A stretch of DNA of 16,673 bases from Isohypsibius dastychi (lineage: Eukaryota; Tardigrada; Eutardigrada; Parachela; Isohypsibiidae): NCBI GenBank assembly GCA_034696485.1, contig JAQIWT010000655.1:1-16673 (forward strand), written 5' to 3'. The position numbers and the translations under genes were made by a program. This document shows, piece after piece, positions 1 to 7,811 of this stretch (position 1 is its first letter; every line of letters starts with the position of its first letter). The notes under the pieces were generated by a model. That model saw only the letters and a program-made list of their open reading frames with translations, did not search any database and was not told where the DNA came from.

Positions 1-508
1 TGGGGGGTCTTATGTTGCCGCGCTGGTAGAAAGTAAGGGGGGAAGGGGGTTTGACCAAAGGTCAGGGGGGTTGGTAGATATACGCCTATGATTCTACTAC
101 TCACCAGCATACTTCCATGCAGCTGACTGATCATCGCATCTGGTCATCTTGAACGATTTAGCATAACGAGACAACCAAAGTTTCTCAGAACGTCGATGTT
201 TCACTTTTTCAGGATCCCCCCCCCCCCCCACTGTTACAGAAACTGCGTAAGATTGCGTTGAAAGTGAATGATCTCTCTGTCATCTGATGCTGTCAAAGAA
301 AAAAATTATAAATTCGAAATAATCTTAATGCGGAGTATGTATAGCTTAGCTCGCACTTGCAGAGAAAAATGTCGCGTTCACTGGTTATGGCAACTTTGAT
401 GCACTATCCCACAGTTTTTCATACATTTCATATTCGAACGATTCACCCAAAAACGATGCAATACCAATAATCAAGCATTCTGTAAATGGAGGAAAGATTT
501 GATTGACC
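1..508. other. Non-coding 5' stretch with G-runs and a C14 tract
   Basis: No convincing coding frame was found here. The first 70 bases carry G-runs at 2-7, 37-42, 45-49 and 65-70, and 216-229 is an uninterrupted run of 14 C. The loops between the G-runs are mostly long (up to about 29 nt), so a G-quadruplex is possible but not strong. The rest is AT-rich, lies upstream of the first gene on the plus strand and may hold its promoter. No TATA box or initiator can be assigned with confidence. Confidence 0.5.
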
Positions 509-3500
509 ATGTCTGTCGGACAGACAGCTGACGGTGCAGAAGATCAGCCAGGTTGTGGTGAGGCATGAAATCGTTCCCAGTATCATGTTATCAAACTGAA
601 TGTGTGGAAGATTCTCGAATCAAACGCACAAATTCCCACCACCCGCGGGGATCGATCCTTCCCGAATCTTGATAGATTTGTTAATCACGTCTTATTCACT
701 ACTTTTGATCTCGATAGGGAACGCGGGTCAAATCTGATTCAGATGATCGATGAGAACACATGCTGCAGAAAATATGACTTAAGGTTTGCTGATTTCGTGT
801 CAGACAGTCAGCTGGTGGTGCAAATGAAAATGTGACAATAGAAGCAGGATTGTTGGAAAGATCCTGTGGAGCAGGGAATGGCTATGGACGGCCAGTGGCA
901 AGAGGACACCTTCAGAACCATTCGATGGGATGTTGAGGGGAATTTCGAGTTGGGGGAGCCGATTGCGATGGACAACATTGAGCCATCCAGTTTTCACGCG
1001 GTAAACGATTCGCATATCATGATCATAACGGCGGAAAGCAAGTTCCACCTCGTCGGATATTTCATGGAACGGAAATCTCGATTTTGGGAAAAAGCTTCGT
1101 TCGAAGCCAGGATCGTCAGAGGGCTAATGAAACGACTTTCTATATGTTTGCTGGTGAGAAAAATACGTTCAAATCATACAGAAGTTGCGTAAGAGTGAAC
1201 AGGTTGTGCTGGGGGTAGCAGGATCTCACGAAGGTGGACCGGAAGTTTAATTTCTGTTTTCAAGCTTTGGGAACAAACCCCTGCTCAGAATTTTGATAAT
1301 TTATGCACGAAATGAAGTAAAAAGTATGAACTAATTATTTTATACACTTGGTGCACGTTTGAACTTGGAGGTAAAAAGCCAGCAGAAATCAAAATTTTGG
1401 TAAAAATTTCCTTTGTGCATGTAGGACTTAGCTCGCCAGGTGGCGCTCATATTCAAGAGTTGTTTGCTTTGCTAGCGAACGGGTCTGCAAAATGATTTGA
1501 CTAACAAATTCTTGCTAAATTATCACCTGGAGACGATAACGAATTATTTCTGCTGCAAAAGTTGGAATTATAAATCCCATGATAACGATTTTATTTCTCG
1601 TCGGAATATGAAAGTTACAATAAGGTGCAATGAAGAAAACCCTGCAAAGATTGCAAAAATTCAACCGAAATTGGTGCGTAGTTGGCATGGGCTGGCTTAG
1701 GCATAAGATTCGCAATATGCTATAATATTTTGAGGAATGTGTCAGAATCGAAAGTATGTTTAAAGCATTGTTGGCTTTGCAGGAAGAAGTCGCGACACGG
1801 GATGGAAAGAACGTTATCCATTGGTCGCGTAAGGGGTGGATGCGGATTGACTGGAAGCGTGCAAATCCGATCAGGGAGTTCCTAAAAGCTTACGTGGAGT
1901 ATGCTATTCGATACCATGCTTTGACAAATCGGATCCCGCGAAATGCTTACCAGCAGTGTGAATAAATATGGTGGAACAACGGACTGCGTACTACATCTTG
2001 CGATCCACTGATGGCACGTATCTGGAAAAACCCATGCAGTGTCTGGAGAATGGAAAGGATGAAATCTGGATAATGGATGATTATTGGATCGTCTGGGAAC
2101 TCGGTGGGGATTACCGAGCTAAAAAACGCGGGTACGCCATGGAATCGAAAGAGGGAGCCCGGTTGGAGTTAATCGGTGACCCAGAATTTACTTTTGGGGG
2201 AATCGATTTTTATTTTACTGGAAGCAAATTCCTCATGGACATGGAGCTAGGGTCGGTGTTCATCTTGAAGAATCGTGATGAAAGAATCGCTTTCCTAGTG
2301 TACAATGCTGCGTATAGCAATATCAACCTGGAGAGAATCCACCGGATTGTAGAGGGACTGGTGGAGGACGGCGACTTCCTTAGGGACTGTTTCGCGCTTC
2401 CGGGATTGATGCAACATTTGGGAGATGCCGCTTTGATGTTACCACTGTTGAAGACGTTATCGGAAAAGGCTGTAGCTGATGACAAAAAAGCAGCGACCCC
2501 GGTTGAAAGAAAACTGGTAAGGGCTTACCCCGAAGATAACTCGAAGTTGGACAGAACCGACTTCTTGATGAGATCAGAATGGAAGTCAGCTGAAACGTTG
2601 AGAAACGGAGATTACCCATACAGCATGCTGCTGAAACTTTCGAGCGAAGAAGATCCAAAGCGGGTAGAATTGTTGGAGTCCATCCGGGAAAACATCGAAC
2701 TTCGATTGCAGGCCAGAAGCCGAGCGACCCCAAATAAACCGGAAGTGGAACCGGTGGACTTTAAGCATTTCGTGGATTTGAAGTTCCCAGGTGAGAAGGC
2801 TTACCCGACGGAGAAGGGAAGGCCAGATCGAATTCTCAATCCGGATGAGAGACAAGTGTTCAATGAGGTTCGCTGCGGAGGTGCCGAATTTGATCAACAA
2901 TGCCGTGAAGATTGCTCAAACTGTGAGAAAACAGTCGGACAAGTGACGGATCGATTATTGGCGCGATTTCACGTGGGAACGGACCACAAAGTAGATGTTT
3001 GGAAGCCAATATTGTGTGCACAGGATGTCGAGCTAGCAGCCCGTTGGGAGAAGCCGGAAGGAGTCGAATGGCGATGGGGAGGCAAGCAGTGGGAAGTCGA
3101 ACTGAAAAGGGAGAACAAATTACCAATCGACATGGTAACGGCGAACTTATGTTCGTTGAATGATGAAGAAGCTGGCACGGAAAAAGAAGTTCTGGAACGA
3201 GGTCGAAGACGCCAGCACAGCGTTTGACATGGCTAGCCTCTTCAGGTCCTTGCCTATGAGAGAGCGGCGGCTGGTGGGAGATACAAGTCGAGAATTCAGG
3301 ATTCATATCCAAAACGATATTCCGGTAGCCAGTCGTGGATCCAAAGCTCCGGAGTCAGCTCGAAAATCGAATGTGGTGGCGAGAGTCAAGCAAGCCCCCA
3401 CCTTCAAAGCTGGTATGCAATGCAGTGCAAATTATTGCAAGTGAATTTTCTGAAACTTGGTGTTCCAGGAAAACGAAAGCAGAAGGAAGCGTCACCAGAA

Positions 3501-4283
3501 GAAGTAGGAAGTGACCCATCAACTTGCCTCGAAACATTTTGCAATCAATAAGCGGGCGAAAGTAAATTATGGTTATTTTCAGCCAAACGGGGAAAGGCGA
3601 ACCCACGAGGGGAACCGGAAACGGTGCTGAACACAGGGTTGGAAGCACGTAAAGCCGAAATTTATCGTGGGATCGAGTCAAACCTGACACCTTGGTTGAG
3701 GAGTGAATCTGGTTGGTGCGAGGTGGGCTAAGGCCAAAGCGACCCAGAATGCAGTGCCAGAGGCATCGTGTTCCAAGATAGTCCTCCGAAAACCGGAAGG
3801 ACCACGTGCATCTCAGCGTACGTCGTCGGAAGATTCTGACTTCGAACGGAAACGTTGCCCAGAAATCCTGGTACAAGTCCAGTAAAGTCTCAAGGTTCAA
3901 GAAAGTCACCAAGAACGACTCAGAGAATGTCGCCGGAAGATTTGGACTTCAAGTATGTTGCGCCTTTGAGGAAACCGCTAAAGATTGCCACCAAATCTGT
4001 GAAAAGAATTCTGCCGGCGCTTGGAGTCGAGTCGCCGAAGCGAAGTTTTGCGCGACGAACTGGACAGGTTGTCACCAGTCATTTGCCAAAACAGTATGCT
4101 CTGAAAACTTGGACGGAAATGACGAATCGTGTACCGAACGGTGAAGCCAGTGATTACTTGGCTGTTGAGAAATTTATTCACCGCAGCAATGAGACCGATG
4201 GATCGCGAGCTGATTATAAGAATGAAGCGTTCATGGCACTGACGCACTGGAAAGACCAGAATTGGGGTACAGATCGACCTTGA
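509..4283 (+). CDS. Multi-exon gene, unknown nuclear-type protein
   Basis: I do not recognise the family. Best model: a possible start ATG at 509 (join to the next exon unsolved), then exons about 581-796, 848-1153, 1476-1673, 1783 to about 1893, about 2040-3134, 3172-3412, 3469-3510 and 3583 to 4283, stop TGA 4281-4283. Introns 797-847, 1154-1475 and 1674-1782 are all phase 0 and remove in-frame stops or frame changes. 3413-3468 and 3511-3582 also keep the frame open, the latter with a weak GTGACC donor. The front part (about residues 1-200) has alternating hydrophobic strands as in a propeller or sandwich. The centre is helical and the tail is basic and Ser/Pro-rich, as in a disordered nuclear region. 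The join near 1893-2040 and two joins after 3700 are uncertain; the last need introns of only 28-29 nt or indels. An alternative is two adjacent genes, the second starting at ATG 1968. Confidence 0.5.
848..1153 (+). CDS. Exon of the unknown first gene, beta-rich segment
   Basis: This segment is open for about 102 codons and ends exactly at a GTGAGA donor in phase 0. It contains WQEDTFRTIRWDVEGNF and, further on, DSHIMIITAESKFHLVGYF, alternating polar and hydrophobic residues as in beta strands. The preceding 51 bases (797-847, GTGTCA...AGCAG) contain two in-frame stops and read as a small phase-0 intron, joining this exon to an open stretch at 581-796. The segment carries no catalytic motif I can name. 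A beta-propeller or beta-sandwich is an inference from residue pattern only. Confidence 0.55.
1154..1475. other. Intron, GTGAGA donor, phase 0
   Basis: This is a plus-strand intron of 322 nt. It starts GTGAGAAAAA right after a complete codon and ends in the pyrimidine-rich acceptor TTTGCTTTGCTAG. The frame after it (from 1476) stays open to the next donor at 1674. Its interior is AT-rich with stops in the upstream frame, as expected. This is one of the two best-formed introns in the window. Confidence 0.65.
1476..1673 (+). CDS. Exon of the unknown first gene, Cys/Asn-rich
   Basis: This is a 66-codon exon bounded by TTGCTAG and GTGCGT, both phase 0. The peptide begins RTGLQNDLTNKFLLNYHLE and ends PAKIAKIQPKL. 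It includes a CC pair followed by KSWNYKS. No domain is recognised. The strand-wise reading is supported by the two flanking splice sites rather than by homology. Confidence 0.5.
1674..1782. other. Intron, GTGCGT...TTTGCAG, phase 0
   Basis: This 109-nt plus-strand intron has a near-consensus donor (GTGCGTAG) and a pyrimidine-rich acceptor (TTGGCTTTGCAG). Its removal joins the frame ending PKL to the frame beginning EEVATRDGK, both in phase 0. It also removes the in-frame TAG and TAA stops that would otherwise interrupt these frames. Confidence 0.65.
1968..3227 (+). CDS. Central long exon, uncharacterised protein core
   Basis: This is the longest open frame in the window: 419 codons from ATG 1968 to TGA 3227, though coding probably leaves this frame at about 3134. 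The first 100 residues are mixed, with Trp- and Tyr-rich stretches (DEIWIMDDYWIVWELGGDY). Residues about 120-165 are helical and hydrophobic (LERIHRIVEGL, ALPGLMQHLGDAALMLPLL). Residues about 170-270 are charged. A Cys cluster C-x8-C-x3-C-x2-C lies at residues 303, 312, 316 and 319 and could bind zinc. There is no match to a family I know and no signal peptide or membrane segment. Just upstream, another coding frame ends at TAA 1963-1965, so ATG 1968 is either an internal Met of a spliced gene or the start of a separate gene. Near 3135 a GTAACG donor with AG at 3171 would switch to the frame that continues downstream. Confidence 0.7.
   Translation: MVEQRTAYYILRSTDGTYLEKPMQCLENGKDEIWIMDDYWIVWELGGDYRAKKRGYAMESKEGARLELIGDPEFTFGGIDFYFTGSKFLMDMELGSVFILKNRDERIAFLVYNAAYSNINLERIHRIVEGLVEDGDFLRDCFALPGLMQHLGDAALMLPLLKTLSEKAVADDKKAATPVERKLVRAYPEDNSKLDRTDFLMRSEWKSAETLRNGDYPYSMLLKLSSEEDPKRVELLESIRENIELRLQARSRATPNKPEVEPVDFKHFVDLKFPGEKAYPTEKGRPDRILNPDERQVFNEVRCGGAEFDQQCREDCSNCEKTVGQVTDRLLARFHVGTDHKVDVWKPILCAQDVELAARWEKPEGVEWRWGGKQWEVELKRENKLPIDMVTANLCSLNDEEAGTEKEVLERGRRRQHSV
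3172..3412 (+). CDS. Exon of the first gene, basic region
   Basis: This exon is in a different frame from the long exon; a 37-nt GTAACG...GAAG intron at 3135-3171 would join them in phase 0. The peptide starts LARKKKFWNEVEDASTAFD and continues with basic, Ser-rich sequence including GSKAPESARKSN. It ends at a GTATGC donor (3413) whose partner acceptor TGTTCCAG lies at 3468. Low hydrophobicity and clustered Lys/Arg suggest a nuclear, partly disordered part. No domain is recognised. Confidence 0.5.
3413..3468. other. Small intron, 56 nt
   Basis: It starts GTATGCAATG and ends CTTGGTGTTCCAG. Splicing joins a phase-1 codon and continues with GKRKQKEASPEE. Without splicing the frame stops within ten codons. 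This is a plausible ordinary small intron. Confidence 0.55.
3583..4283 (+). CDS. Basic Ser/Pro-rich C-terminal tail of the first gene
   Basis: Three coding-like stretches occur: one to about 3700 (contains GEPETVLNTGLEARKAEIY), one in another frame from about 3720 to 3855 (contains WAKAKATQNAVPEAS), and one back in the first frame from about 3887 to the TGA at 4281. The last contains SRKSPRTTQRMSPEDLDF and SPKRSF, proline-directed phosphosite-like motifs, and ends in DQNWGTDRP. The frame changes could be 28- and 29-nt GT...AG introns (about 3691-3718 and 3858-3886), but single-base indels fit equally well. The motif S-x-E-D-x-D-F occurs twice about 105 bp apart. No family is recognised. Confidence 0.5.
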
Positions 4284-4418
4284 TTGTATCGAATCGAGCG
4301 TCTGGCGATGGAATGTAGATTCAAGCCCGAATGGAAAGAAACGGAGCATGGCGTTGATGAATACGATGTACGTATAAACTAGCATGAAATCTTCGGATGG
4401 AAATACGATAGATTACAA

Positions 4419-4424
4419 AATAAA
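4419..4424 (+). promoter_or_regulatory. Possible polyadenylation signal AATAAA
   Basis: AATAAA lies 136 bases after the TGA at 4281-4283, a normal distance for the 3' end of the first gene. The hexamer also occurs at 4915-4920, so the call is tentative. Confidence 0.35.
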
Positions 4425-4466
4425 TGATCGCTGCCAAATTACCGAAAAATGTAAGAAAAAAAACCG

Positions 4467-4592
4467 AGTAATGTTACGGTTGTATGAATTATTTGAATCA
4501 TTCAATAACTGAAATTAATTTGAGTCATATTGTGGGGTAGAGTGCACTGCAAAGAACGCAGTGGCGCCCATTCTTAAGTAATGTTACGGTTG
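4467..4592. repeat. 16-bp direct repeat spaced 110 bp
   Basis: AGTAATGTTACGGTTG occurs exactly at 4467-4482 and 4577-4592. The 94 bases between carry a 6-bp stem (CACTGC 4545-4550 with GCAGTG 4558-4563). The copies could be a duplicated regulatory motif or the scar of a small insertion. Confidence 0.6.
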
Positions 4593-4641
4593 GTGATTTC
4601 CGGTTCTATTTGTGACATTGAACAACCAGGGTTAACGCGTC

Positions 4642-4662
4642 GCGGTTTACCGGATAAACCGC
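4642..4662. repeat. Perfect 8-bp hairpin
   Basis: GCGGTTTA at 4642-4649 pairs with TAAACCGC at 4655-4662 around a CCGGA loop. Outside it, CCAGG and CCTGG, then GTTAACG and ACGTTAA, also face each other, so the inverted symmetry extends over about 60 bp with interruptions. No U-run follows, so it does not look like a terminator. Confidence 0.6.
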
Positions 4663-5059
4663 TTCCTGGATTCACGTTAATATCTACGCTCGTCCAGAAT
4701 TGGATTCCTTTGTTTCACCGGATATCGTTACTTGTCGACTGACGAAAACGCTATCGCCGGAAGTCGGCTTTCTGTTATTCATCTTTTCATTGGAATTACA
4801 TCTTTTCATGTAGCTTTCAATTGTCATTGGCTATATGTAAAGTGAACGGGGATTCATGTTGACGTCCCTTTTGTGGCCTCCGATGGAGACCTGCTATATT
4901 TTCAAATGAACTTGAATAAATCTTACAACTTAAATTAACTTCGATTATCCATTAAATTGGTCTTCTGAGTAAGGTTTCGTTTATTTTCTCCCGAAGATTA
5001 GGATTCTTACTGATCTTTGTTCATCGTTGCTGAGTGCGACACCCCTTCCGGAACTGGGA

Positions 5060-5168
5060 GCCTTGCTCAACAGCGATCAATTGGAAAGCCCACCCAGGAT
5101 TTCAGGTGGCCTTGCTCAACAGGAATCTCGGAGAACCTATTGTCATTTCTGGTAGCCTAGCTCAACAG
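5060..5168. repeat. Three copies of a 14-mer at 46-49 bp spacing
   Basis: GCCTTGCTCAACAG occurs at 5060-5073 and 5109-5122. GCCTAGCTCAACAG, one change, occurs at 5155-5168. The sequence between copies is not conserved, so only the 14-mer repeats. It sits just upstream of the next coding block and could be a set of protein-binding sites. Confidence 0.6.
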
Positions 5169-5244
5169 GAGTTTTGGTAGCACTTGGAAGGAGCGTCAGC
5201 GACTTCCGGTCATGTTCGGTATATTCAGGTCAGGTTTGGTCAGG

Positions 5245-6121
5245 ATTTCCCGAAAATATCCAGGTTGAATCCACCAAGGAAGCAGAATTAATCAACTGTT
5301 TCATTCATGAAGCACTAGCACATGAATTTGGTTTTACCGTTCGAGATTATCTTTTCATATGCATATCTTGTTGATACTCATATCCTTGAAGGAGGTCGAT
5401 TCTATTCAGAGACGAGTGAATGACAGGGGTGGCTTTGTTGTAACTATGAACTTTGCTGAAATGACTGACATGAATGATGGAGTTAAGAATAAAAAGTGTT
5501 GGTACGAGCCACTTTATCGGAATAAAATGAACAGGATCGTACGTTAACGACGACCCCAACCAATTGGATTTTTTCGTGTTGATAGGGATACATGCATATA
5601 TCACTCGTTTGCAAGATCAGACCGTTTCAAGGAGGTGGGAAAATGACTCATCACGACCATGGTCTCGTACTATCGCCTCTGTGACAGCAGTGGCCAATGT
5701 TCCATCGACAGCAGAAAATGCCGTCGAAGCAGTGGGAATTGAGGAGCCGTCTGCAGCAGCCGTTCTCCTCGAGCCCGTTGAACCAATATTGCACGTGGAG
5801 CATCCTAACATCTCTGAGCTGACCGCTGCACCTAAGAGATAAGAGCCTGTGCAGCGTAAACCGGCATCCGAAATGATCATTCCACCGTCTGAATCATCTT
5901 CCTTGCAAACCCTCATCTTCCAGGAGAGCTGATTACTTACCGTCAGATTCCGAATCCACTTCATCGAGTCGAATGCAGCCAGCCAAACGCTTTAAAAGCT
6001 ACAATAAAGTCGAATTTCGTCTCGCGAGATTCGTTTCTTCTGGTTACAAATGTCCTGAAGAGTTCGAAAAAATGAAAGATCTTGGTGAGTGGGACAAATT
6101 TCCCCGATATAAACAGAGTTA
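5245..6121 (+). CDS. Unrecognised protein, Ala/Glu/Pro-rich middle
   Basis: Several plus-strand coding-like pieces lie in series. 5245-5374 includes STKEAELINCFIHEALAHEF; 5390-5538 includes MNFAEMTDMNDGVKNKKCWY; 5621-5842 is rich in Ala, Glu and Pro (AENAVEAVGIEEPSAAAVLL). 5843-5925 and 5928-6121 follow, the last containing RMQPAKRFKSYNKVEFRLAR and ending at TAG 6119-6121. A GTACGT donor at 5539 with AG at 5619-5620 joins the second and third pieces in frame (82 nt). The joins near 5374 and 5842-5928 were not solved. The first piece has a faint likeness to the start of RPC3 (acidic-helical, then an HEFG-like motif), so part of this region could belong to the following gene. Function unknown. 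Confidence 0.4.
5539..5620. other. Candidate intron, GTACGT donor, 82 nt
   Basis: It starts GTACGTTAAC after a complete codon and ends TTGCAAGATCAG. It shifts reading from the frame ending NKMNRI to the open Ala/Glu/Pro-rich frame starting TVSRRW. An AG at 5614-5615 is an alternative acceptor but leads to a quick stop. Confidence 0.45.
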
Positions 6122-7801
6122 GTTGGTCAGCCACTTGACAATAAGATAATATCTCGACTACAATCTTTTGATACCAAAATGCGCAGCAAGCACGTGAGCT
6201 ACAATGTACTGTACGGAACTATTGCCAAGTACAAGGAGCAAAAATGTAAGTTTTTTGCCACCCCAATATCATATAAGGTAGATCTGATAATCAAATTGCT
6301 CTGTTGTTGAAACTGTTAACGCGGACGCTTGAAAGAGTGCAGCCGAAGAGATTATATAAAGGAAACGTACGCGAAGCAACACTCGCAGACCAATTGCACC
6401 CGAAACAAGGAATGTCAGTTGAACAAGTGACAAAGATCTTAAATATCAAACGCAGTACTCCAACGCCTTACTCCAATCCGTTACAGAGTGGCTCACCGAC
6501 CAACAAGTGAAATCTTCTAGACATGGTCATCTCACCCACTTGAAGAACATGTCCTTCAAATTGGCATTCAGTATTGCAGCGTTTCATGCCAAGATCAAGC
6601 ACAAGTATGACTGCTTCTGTGTCTAAGCCAAGGTCTGGCTGAAGCAACTTCGTTTTTTCGACACTGCCCGACTGGACCGACTGACCCATCACGCATTCAT
6701 AAAGAGTCGCATGGAACACATTCCCAGCTTAAGTGCGGATATCGAACAGTTTAATCATCCGCTTCATGTTATCGTGAGCAATGCAAACCCGGATGAGCTT
6801 GAAGCATCTGTCGACGATACAGCGGTCATTACCCCGAACATTCGCTTTGACGTGATGACGGGAAAGCACTTGGTGAAGGCGATTTTGCGCTGCTTTCACA
6901 ACGAGATGACCCAGCTAGTAAATGTCATGTTCTCGTGTCCAGTATACTACGATATTGGAATGAAGGAGTTGAACCTGCGGCGCAGGAGTGACAGTGCCGG
7001 AACAACGACATTCTGCCAGTACAATGGAATCGTTTTTTGCACCAAGTTCCGGAATGTATTTAAAACGTTGTTGATTGACAAGTTCTGCGAGACGAAAGAG
7101 CAAGAGCTGATCGATAGCTTTCCGTACAAGTTTGCAAAGGAAAAGTCACGAGTGGACGCCAAGATAAAAGTGGATTAACACTGTGCCAAACATATGTGAC
7201 CCATGCGTGAAATCCAGGATGATAAGTTGTTCCAGTTTGCATTCCATCCATATGCCATTCCATGCCGAAAGCGGGTCGAGCAAAAATGCGCAATCACACT
7301 GGTCAAAATGCGCACATTTGAAACTAGAGCGAAGCAGATGTCAAGTCCATTTATCATCGGGAATTTATGATATTCACGAAAGAGGAGATACAAGTTGCCG
7401 ACCACATGATGGCAAATTACTGGGATGCCAATGCTGATCACTCTGATGGATATTTTCACCGCTTATCCCCGATGCGAGGAAATGGAAATGAACATCCAAG
7501 CAATCCGAGTGGACAAGCTGAGCAACCTGAACAACAAGAGTCAGCTGACAATTCCATTCGATCAAGATGGCACTGACATATCAAACTGGGTCCTGACCAG
7601 CACGCATCGGTCAGGACCTCCGAGACACGCCGTACGATGAGCAAGAGCAGAACTTTTTGAACCCTGCATTGGAGGCTGTCTTTGGAGAAGACGATGGCGA
7701 GGACATGCGCGTAAGTGAACCAAACCAATACTGTTATCTGTGCAGAGCATGACCGACTGTATGCCATCGGGAATATCGCACTGACCAAGATGGAGATTTA
7801 A
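6113..7801 (+). CDS. POLR3C: RNA polymerase III subunit RPC3 (RPC82/POLR3C) homolog
   Basis: RPC3 belongs to the RPC3-RPC6-RPC7 subcomplex of Pol III, which takes part in promoter opening. It is a string of winged-helix domains ending in a coiled coil. From memory of the family, these pieces align in order. 6194-6241 VSYNVLYGTIAKYKEQ resembles the 'LVSYQV...EYEAQC' of winged helix 1. The part from 6340 (KGNVREATL...GMSVEQ) resembles 'GELIVEELLLNGKLTMS'. About 6830-6930 (NIRFDVMTGKHLVKAILRCF) resembles the 'F..FH...RD' helix. 6966-7020 (RRRSDSAGTTTF) resembles 'GKSGDSGGGMYV'. 7038-7130 CTKFRNVFKTLLIDKF...KEQELIDSF resembles 'RIFRLVLQKKHIEQKQVEDFA'. 7317-7346 FETRAKQMS resembles 'QFETKENKRLL'. 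Frames change several times and in-frame stops occur at 6624, 7176 and 7191; GT...AG introns of 25-48 nt would reconcile most. The first 50 or so residues were not located. Ends at TAA 7799-7801. Confidence 0.6.
6246..6277. other. Candidate 32-nt intron in the RPC3 gene
   Basis: GTAAGTTTTTT...CATATAAG. Splicing makes a Cys codon across the junction, following KYKEQK, where the family also has Cys, and continues with RSDNQIALLLKLLT in an open frame. The donor is a perfect consensus. The length is extremely short for an animal intron. Confidence 0.5.
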
Positions 7802-7811
7802 CTAAAATTAG

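Larger units (their letters stand above)
4425..5059. other. Intergenic stretch with small repeats
   Basis: No coding frame here looks convincing. It holds a 16-bp direct repeat, two short hairpins (given separately) and an AATAAA at 4915-4920. It is AT-rich around 4880-5010. It separates the first gene from the next coding block on the same strand and probably contains that block's promoter, but no specific element could be identified. Confidence 0.5.

Noticed and set aside
832-847. A 16-nt intron GTGACAATAGAAGCAG
   Set aside because: A 51-nt intron from 797 with the same acceptor joins the exons in phase 0 and is more credible.
2210-3912. Several minus-strand open frames of 90-185 codons opposite the first gene
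   Set aside because: They are rich in Ser, Leu, Phe and Cys, as expected opposite a charged coding strand, and the plus strand has matching splice sites and smoother composition.
5617-5964. 115-codon minus-strand frame rich in Ser, Gly, Ala and Thr
   Set aside because: It is the complement of an Ala/Glu/Pro-rich plus frame that joins to its neighbour through a GTACGT intron; it has no support of its own.
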